Below are positions 35,135 through 39,919 of a stretch of DNA of 39,919 nucleotides, one piece after another (position 1 is the stretch's first letter; each line of letters begins with the position of its first letter). The stretch covers positions 1-39,919 of the forward strand of contig MFOT01000022.1 of NCBI GenBank assembly GCA_001782475.1. Reading direction: 5' to 3'. Source of the DNA: Candidatus Levybacteria bacterium RIFCSPLOWO2_01_FULL_38_21 (GTDB taxonomy: Bacteria > Patescibacteriota > Microgenomatia > Levybacterales > UBA12049). The position numbers and the translations under genes are program-made. Under the pieces are notes generated by a model that was given only the letters and a program-made list of their open reading frames with translations, was not told the origin of the DNA and searched no databases.

Positions 35135-37746
35135 TAGACTATAACAAAGTTTATTACTCTACCTTTTACATAGATGACTTTTTTAATTTTCCTATTTTTG
35201 AGATATTTTTTAATTTTTTGACTTTCTTTAGCAATCCTTTTTAGAGTCTGCTGATTTTCTATTTCATCAAAAGATATACTTAGAGTATCCCTTAATTTCC
35301 CATTAATTTGGATTGCAATTATTACCTCCTCCTTCTCCAGCAAGATTGGGTCATGGTTTGGGAAAGACTGAATATGAATTGACTGCTGTAATTCGGAATT
35401 TTGCAATTTTTGCCAAAGCTCTTCAGTAATATGAGGAGCAAAAGGTGCAAGTATTAATAAAAATTTTTTAAGATCATCTCCGTTTAAACCCTCTTTATCG
35501 CTTTTATCGCTTCGCCAATCTTTAATAAACTCCATAAGACAAGCAATAGCTGTGTTAAATTTCAGATTTTCTAAATCCTGCGAAACCTTTTTAATTGTCC
35601 TATGAAGCTTAGAAAGAAGTTTAACCGAAGTATTCCTATTCGAAACTTTATTTAAAGAAAGCTCCCAGACTCTTTTTAGGAATCTAAAACATCCCTCAAC
35701 GCTTTCCTCACTCCATACGATGGTCTGATCAAACGGCCCCATAAACATCTCATAAATCCTTAAGGTATCAGCGCCAAATTTATTGATAATATCGTCTGGA
35801 TTGATAATATTGCCAAAGGATTTACTCATCTTACGGCCGTCCGGGCCTAAGACAACTCCATGAGAACGCCTCTTTTTATATGGCTCTCTGGTCGGTACAA
35901 CACCGATGTCATATAAAAACTTGTAGACAAACCGGGAATACAGAAGATGCAAGGTTGTGTGTTCAAATCCACCCTGATAGATGTCAACCGGCATAAAGTA
36001 TTCCATTTTTTTCCTGCCGGCTAAGGCTTTATCGTTGTGAGGATCTAAGTAGCGTAAGAAATACCAATTTGAACCAGCCCAGTTTGGCATTGTATCAGTT
36101 TCCCGTCTCGCCTTCCTTCCGCAAGCCGGACATTGAGTATTAACCCAATCTTTGGCATTAGCCAGTGGCGACTCTCCTGTACCAGAAGGTTCGTATTTTT
36201 CTAAATAAGGCAGTTCAACCGGAAGTTGATCCTCAGGTACCGGAACTATAGCATAATCCGTTCCTTTGATATTTGATATTTTGTTTTTTGCGCAATTTGC
36301 GCAAAAAACAACTGGTATTGGCTCTCCCCAATAATGCTGTCTTGAAAAAACCCAATCCCTGAGATGATAATAAACTTCTCTTTCACCTAGTCCTTTCTTC
36401 TTAAGCCAGTCGACAACTTTTATATTTTCTTTTGGCACACTCAAGCCATTCCATTCTCCAGAATTTATAATCTTTCCTTCGCCAATATATGCTCCCTTGA
36501 ACTTTTTATTTGGGCATGAGATTACTGGTTTTATAGGAAGATTGTATTTTTTTGCAAATTCAAAGTCGCGCTTATCGTGAGCTGGAACCGCCATAATTAC
36601 GCCTGTACCATAGCCCATCACTACATAATCTGCTATCCAAATGGGGATTTCCTCATTATTGACCGGATTTATTGCAGTTAAACCAGTATCCACACCTGTT
36701 TTTTCTTGTCCTGAGCCTGCCGAAGGATCTTGTCCCTCGGCAATTCTTTCCTGCTCTGTCTTACTTTGAGTTTTTTGGATGTATTCCTCAATTTCTTTTA
36801 TTTTTGATTTTTGATTTTTGATTTTTGATTTTATGAGCGAAGCGACTATTGGATGTTCTGGTGCCAAAACTATGAAAGTTGCTCCAAACAGAGTATCAGG
36901 TCTGGTAGTAAAAACTTCAATTTCTTTATTCTTAAATCTTAAATCTTTGATCTTAAATCTGATAGTTGTTCCCTCGGATCTCCCTATCCAATTTATTTGC
37001 TGTGTAGCTATTTTTTGAGAATAATCAACCAGCTTTAGGTCCTCCAAGAGTCTATCCGCATACTTTGTGATCCTCAAAAGCCATTGTTTTTGCATTCGTT
37101 TTTCTGTAGTAGCACCGCAGCGCTCATGTGTTCCGTCTGTTAGAACCTCTTCATCTGCTAAGTTTGTCTTGCATGACGGACACCAGTTAACCGGCACATC
37201 CGCTCTATAAGCCAAGCCTTTCTCAAAGAATTTTAAGAAAATCCATTGTGTCCATTTGTAATATCTTGGATCAGTTGTATTTATTTCACGGCTCCAGTCG
37301 AATGAAAGACCCAAGGATTTGCACTGTTTCTTAAATTTTGCGATGTTTTGCGGAACAATTGTTGAAGGATGAAGGTGCATTCTAAGAGCATAGTTCTCAG
37401 CAGGCAAGCCAAAAGCGTCCCAGCCGATTGGATATAACACATTTTTCCCTTCCATCCTCTTTTTTCGGGAATACGCATCCATTGCCGACCATGAACGAAC
37501 ATGCCCGACATGGAGTCCCGCCCCTGATGGATATGGGAATTCGATTAAAACATAAAACTTAGGTTTTTTGTCAAAATCTATAGCCTTATAAAGCTCTTGC
37601 TCCTCCCAAATCTTCTGCCATTTTGACTCAATTAAACTTGGGTCATACTTTTGCTTGCCCGCCGAAGCTTTAGCAGAGGAGGGCCACTTAGGCTCAGTTT
37701 CGGACGGATTATATTTAGAATCAGGTTTAGTTGATTTGCCTTTCAT
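35134..37746 (-). CDS. leuS: Leucyl-tRNA synthetase with translated repeat insertions
   Basis: 870 residues, class I. HVGH lies at 79-82 (PYPSGAGLHVGHVRSWSAMD), KMSKS at about 638 (DGRKMSKSFGN), and the CP1 editing domain sits between them. It charges tRNA-Leu. The N terminus is unusual: KYNPSETEPKWP (11-22) and KYDPSLIESKWQ (33-44) are two copies of the family's opening motif, separated by SSAKASAGKQ, a dispersed repeat. Further insertions are DPSAGSGQ (about 337-344), KIKNQKSKIK (36801-36828) and DLRFKIKDLRFKNK (36931-36958), all in or near the editing domain. First gene of the leuS-comEA-comEC unit. Confidence 0.96.
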   Translation of the reverse strand: MKGKSTKPDSKYNPSETEPKWPSSAKASAGKQKYDPSLIESKWQKIWEEQELYKAIDFDKKPKFYVLIEFPYPSGAGLHVGHVRSWSAMDAYSRKKRMEGKNVLYPIGWDAFGLPAENYALRMHLHPSTIVPQNIAKFKKQCKSLGLSFDWSREINTTDPRYYKWTQWIFLKFFEKGLAYRADVPVNWCPSCKTNLADEEVLTDGTHERCGATTEKRMQKQWLLRITKYADRLLEDLKLVDYSQKIATQQINWIGRSEGTTIRFKIKDLRFKNKEIEVFTTRPDTLFGATFIVLAPEHPIVASLIKSKIKNQKSKIKEIEEYIQKTQSKTEQERIAEGQDPSAGSGQEKTGVDTGLTAINPVNNEEIPIWIADYVVMGYGTGVIMAVPAHDKRDFEFAKKYNLPIKPVISCPNKKFKGAYIGEGKIINSGEWNGLSVPKENIKVVDWLKKKGLGEREVYYHLRDWVFSRQHYWGEPIPVVFCANCAKNKISNIKGTDYAIVPVPEDQLPVELPYLEKYEPSGTGESPLANAKDWVNTQCPACGRKARRETDTMPNWAGSNWYFLRYLDPHNDKALAGRKKMEYFMPVDIYQGGFEHTTLHLLYSRFVYKFLYDIGVVPTREPYKKRRSHGVVLGPDGRKMSKSFGNIINPDDIINKFGADTLRIYEMFMGPFDQTIVWSEESVEGCFRFLKRVWELSLNKVSNRNTSVKLLSKLHRTIKKVSQDLENLKFNTAIACLMEFIKDWRSDKSDKEGLNGDDLKKFLLILAPFAPHITEELWQKLQNSELQQSIHIQSFPNHDPILLEKEEVIIAIQINGKLRDTLSISFDEIENQQTLKRIAKESQKIKKYLKNRKIKKVIYVKGRVINFVIV
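36713..36745. repeat. TGAGCxTGCCGAAGG-type repeat inside leuS
   Basis: CCTGAGCCTGCCGAAGGATC, translated as DPSAGSGQ on the minus strand. Related to the sequence just before tRNA-Arg (19897-19915) and loosely to 38024-38040. Confidence 0.55.
36801..36828. repeat. Heptanucleotide repeat (TTTTTGA x4) inside leuS
   Basis: Four perfect tandem TTTTTGA units, coding for SKIKNQKSKI on the minus strand. Confidence 0.9.
36931..36958. repeat. Heptanucleotide repeat (CTTAAAT x4, one variant) inside leuS
   Basis: CTTAAAT, CTTAAAT, CTTTGAT, CTTAAAT in tandem, coding for IKDLRFK-type sequence on the minus strand. Confidence 0.8.
37653..37683. repeat. SAKASAG-type repeat inside the leuS 5' end
   Basis: TTGCCCGCCGAAGCTTTAGC followed by AGAGGAGGG. 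It splits two copies of the LeuRS opening motif. A related piece, TCGAAGCTTTAGCGAAG, lies in the leader at 37759-37775. Confidence 0.7.
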
Positions 37747-38058
37747 GATTTAGGTTTATCCCTCGAAGCTTTAGCGAAGTGGGACATAACTGGAGTATAG
37801 CATAACAATATAGATGTATCTAGATTTACGATTTAATGTTTTCAAAAAATTTAATCTTTTTATATCCCACCTAATTGATATTCATCTTGTCCGTTTGTCC
37901 CCACCTAGCCATTGATCTAAAACACCCATTGAAATAATTAATCTGTCGCAAATGTCTTGAAAATTACGATTAAGCTTCTTGCATTTTTATAAAGGATTCT
38001 ATACGATTGCAATATGACCCATTCGACAAACTCAGGGTCATACTGAGGAATTCGAAGT
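37747..38058. other. 312-bp intergenic region between leuS and the next plus-strand gene
   Basis: No gene is visible. On the leuS side, 37759-37785 holds a TCGAAGCTTTAGCGAAGTGG repeat related to the one inside leuS. The middle (37800-37980) is AT-rich with no clear structure. At the right end TCATACT (38038-38044) and AGTATGA (38056-38062) form a 7-bp inverted repeat whose right arm contains the ATG of the next gene. CGACAAACTCAGGGTCA before it is another dispersed-repeat-like piece. Confidence 0.55.
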
Positions 38059-38652
38059 ATGAGAGTTCTGCTACAATCTCTTCTTTTGCTTTTTTCTTTT
38101 GCTCTTGTGTTTTTATGGCAAGCAAGCCCTCTTTCCTCCTACACTCTTCCGATAATAGGTTTCTTGATCGTTATTTATATAGTAAGCTCCCTTGCTCAAA
38201 CGAAAAAAGGAAAGCAAGTATCCCTGGGCGGGCCATTGGGAATGTTTATCCTAAACACAATTATACTTCTATTCGTATTTTCTACAGGCGGCTTGTCTTC
38301 GGGATTCTTTTTTCTTTTGTACTTTGTAGTCTTTGCCCTTGTTTTCGTTTTTGAGCCGTACACAATAATTGCATTTGCAATCGGCATAGTTCTCACTTTT
38401 ATGCCGGAGGCAATCAAGGGCGATGTAGTTGGAAACTTTGTTAAATTAGGATCCATAATACTGATTTCTCCCCTTGCCTTTTTTTTTGGTAAAGAATATA
38501 GAAAAAGCGATGAACGAGACGACACAATTGAATCTATCGGAAAAGACGTAAAAGAGGTTATAGAAAAAGAAAAAGGCAAGATAAGCAAAGAGGACCTAAG
38601 TAAACTCTCTGAAGTAGTTAAAGAAACAGAAGAGCTTCGGGAAGAAGACTAA
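38059..38652 (+). CDS. Polytopic membrane protein with cytoplasmic coiled tail, unknown function
   Basis: 197 residues. Five or six hydrophobic helices fill residues 1-145 (for example FVVFALVFVFEPYTIIAFAI), including a Gly-rich FSTGGLSSGFFFLLYF. The last 50 residues are charged and coiled (IESIGKDVKEVIEKEKGKIS). The layout recalls the membrane input part of sensor kinases that have lost the kinase, but no catalytic motif is present. The start codon lies in a short inverted repeat. It is followed after 8 nt by two genes for exported proteins, so a surface role is plausible. Confidence 0.65.
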   Translation: MRVLLQSLLLLFSFALVFLWQASPLSSYTLPIIGFLIVIYIVSSLAQTKKGKQVSLGGPLGMFILNTIILLFVFSTGGLSSGFFFLLYFVVFALVFVFEPYTIIAFAIGIVLTFMPEAIKGDVVGNFVKLGSIILISPLAFFFGKEYRKSDERDDTIESIGKDVKEVIEKEKGKISKEDLSKLSEVVKETEELREED

Positions 38653-38660
38653 CCACTCTT

Positions 38661-39395
38661 ATGAAAATTACCTCAAGCCGTATAAAAATGCCTCTAATTT
38701 TAATACTTATAGTCTTTACATTCATATTTTTAAAAAATCGGACAATAGCTCAAACAATATCAAACAACTACTACACTATACAGGGTGGAGATATCGAACA
38801 AAAGACATTGATTAATCCCCAAGCTCCCCAAGCCGAACCCCCCACCTATACTGCGAAAATGTATTCCGGAGAAAACTATCATGTAATTACTGGTTTTGAA
38901 AATATTCAAAACAGTGATCTTTTTTCTTTTTCGGTCTCGGATAATCTAGTTGATTATGGTCCATTAACCCCAACAAATCCCGTATTTAGAACAACCGATC
39001 TTATTATTTCAAAAGGCTCCTCAAGAAGCTATTCTGTTTTTGCATTTGAAGATCACGAGATTAGAGATCCTAACAACAATTTTATACCCGATATAACTTG
39101 CGATAACGGCGCTTGTTCAGAAACTGTTTCGGCTCAATGGTCTAGCAACTTATCTTTCGGCTTTGGCTATAGATGCGAAGAGGTAGACAGTTCTGTTTGT
39201 ACAGAGGATTTTTCGAAGGCTTATTATTTTAAACAATTCGCAAACGACTCAAAATCCGAATCACCGCAGGCAATATTAAACGGCTCAAGTCCCAAAAAGA
39301 AAGCTAAAATAAAGTATAAAGTCAACATATCTGGCAACCAAAATAAGAGCAACTATTCAAATTCAATAATCTTTATAGCAGTTCCAAATTTATAA
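38661..39395 (+). CDS. Secreted protein of unknown function
   Basis: 244 residues. An N-terminal signal segment (about 8-31, LILILIVFTFIFLKN then TIAQ) and a beta-rich, Thr/Ser/Asn-rich body with four cysteines (ITCDNGACSE, YRCEEVDSSVC), which may form disulfides through the DsbA/VKOR pair in this window. There is no C-terminal anchor or sorting signal. The TAA stop shares its last A with the ATG of the next gene. The family is not recognised. Confidence 0.65.
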   Translation: MKITSSRIKMPLILILIVFTFIFLKNRTIAQTISNNYYTIQGGDIEQKTLINPQAPQAEPPTYTAKMYSGENYHVITGFENIQNSDLFSFSVSDNLVDYGPLTPTNPVFRTTDLIISKGSSRSYSVFAFEDHEIRDPNNNFIPDITCDNGACSETVSAQWSSNLSFGFGYRCEEVDSSVCTEDFSKAYYFKQFANDSKSESPQAILNGSSPKKKAKIKYKVNISGNQNKSNYSNSIIFIAVPNL

Positions 39396-39919
39396 TGAAA
39401 AGTTTCAGAATTAAGATATTTTTGGCATTCTACACTTCTCTTGTTATTATTCTCTTTGCCTTCCAATATACCAGCGCTTCTTCATATTCACTTGGGATTT
39501 ATCCTCCGATTATAAAAATCAAGGCAAATCCGCCTGCAATAATAAAGTCGGAAATTAAAATTAAAAATCTATCGGGTAACCCGGTTGATGTAGGGTTTGT
39601 TCTTAGGCCTTTTGCAACTGATGAAAATAATATGAACCAAGTTAAATACCTTTTATACAAAGATTATACAACCTTAAATACGAACTTTCTACAAAAAGTT
39701 AAAGTCTTAGAAAATGATCAATCTATATCAAAGACTATTCTTTCGCCCAAACAAGAAAAAAGACTGATGCTCCTGATCGATTTACCAAAAGAGGAAAAGC
39801 CAACAGATCATTATTTCTCGCTTGTTTTGCTTACCCAAAATCAGGATAAACTCAATTCTAGTTATTCGAAGATTATAGAGGGCATAGCTACGAATATTCT
39901 TATTTCTATAAATCCGAAA
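39395..39919 (+). CDS. Exported protein with Ig-like/DUF916-like start (3' end outside window)
   Basis: 175 codons to the window edge, no stop. Signal peptide at 1-30 (FLAFYTSLVIILFAFQYTSA). The mature part begins SLGIYPPIIKIKANPPAIIK and continues KIKNLSGNPVDVGFVLRPF. This pattern, a statement about external force on a chain followed by a beta sandwich, is like DUF916 and related surface chaperone-type domains of Gram-positive bacteria. Overlap with the previous gene (TAATG) shows one operon. Confidence 0.65.
   Translation, partial: MKSFRIKIFLAFYTSLVIILFAFQYTSASSYSLGIYPPIIKIKANPPAIIKSEIKIKNLSGNPVDVGFVLRPFATDENNMNQVKYLLYKDYTTLNTNFLQKVKVLENDQSISKTILSPKQEKRLMLLIDLPKEEKPTDHYFSLVLLTQNQDKLNSSYSKIIEGIATNILISINPK

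Overview
The window looks like a chromosomal segment of a Patescibacteria (CPR) bacterium, most likely of the Microgenomates group. The grounds are an AT-rich sequence, very tight gene packing (many 1-20 nt overlaps), tRNA genes without an encoded CCA, -10 boxes exactly 6 nt before several start codons (leaderless genes), and a gene set typical of that group (PEGA/beta-propeller protein, sortase, DsbA+VKOR, ComEA/ComEC, SemiSWEET, M16 peptidase). Many short dispersed repeats have been inserted in frame into housekeeping genes. TAA, TAG and TGA all end genes here, so the standard code applies. The lineage call is inference.

Layout. 1-2770 (minus, cut by the window edge): a 923-residue fragment of a surface protein with a cytoplasmic MerR-type DNA-binding domain, one membrane helix and long tail-fibre-like beta repeats. 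2771-3039: a divergent control region with a 22-bp-period repeat array and an interleaved pair of inverted repeats. 3040-3975: a Fic-domain/winged-helix protein in which both the catalytic His and the inhibitory Glu are substituted. 4084-10084: an F-type ATPase operon (c-like fusion, b, delta, alpha, gamma, beta, epsilon) with no a subunit. Its c-like subunit carries an extracellular domain and has no membrane carboxylate. 10088-12053: a GT-C/TPR membrane protein gene between two nearly identical ~97-bp direct repeats. 12054-16450 (minus): wecG-like, GT4, otsA-like and galT sugar genes. 16715-17731: mreB. 17863-19853: PEGA protein and sortase, convergent. 19916-21094: tRNA-Arg(CCT), tRNA-Pro(CGG) and an AbiE-like toxin-antitoxin pair bounded by a second copy of the tRNA-Pro 3' end.

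21153-25950: SemiSWEET, DsbA-like oxidoreductase plus VKOR, nucleoside diphosphate kinase, M16 peptidase, and a sigma factor with a DNA-binding-like C-terminal extension. 25951-28662: argS with at least five in-frame repeat insertions, and an unknown protein. 28756-30392: a split lycopene-cyclase-like pair and a lipid-kinase-like gene broken by an in-frame TAG. 30428-32406: a response regulator, two small unknown proteins and a histidine kinase. 32409-37746 (minus): leuS, comEA, comEC and a separate ComEC metallo-beta-lactamase protein. 38059-39919: a membrane protein and two secreted proteins, the last cut by the window end.

The strongest candidate for something undescribed is the ATPase operon. 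A complete set of F1 and stalk genes is coupled to a c-like hairpin that keeps the F1-contacting RNP loop but lacks the ion-binding acid, and that displays a tail-fibre-type beta domain outside the cell. Taken at face value this is a rotary ATPase whose output may be an extracellular domain rather than ion flow. The neighbouring MerR-tethered fibre protein and the catalytically altered Fic regulator, sharing an elaborate divergent promoter, are the second candidate.
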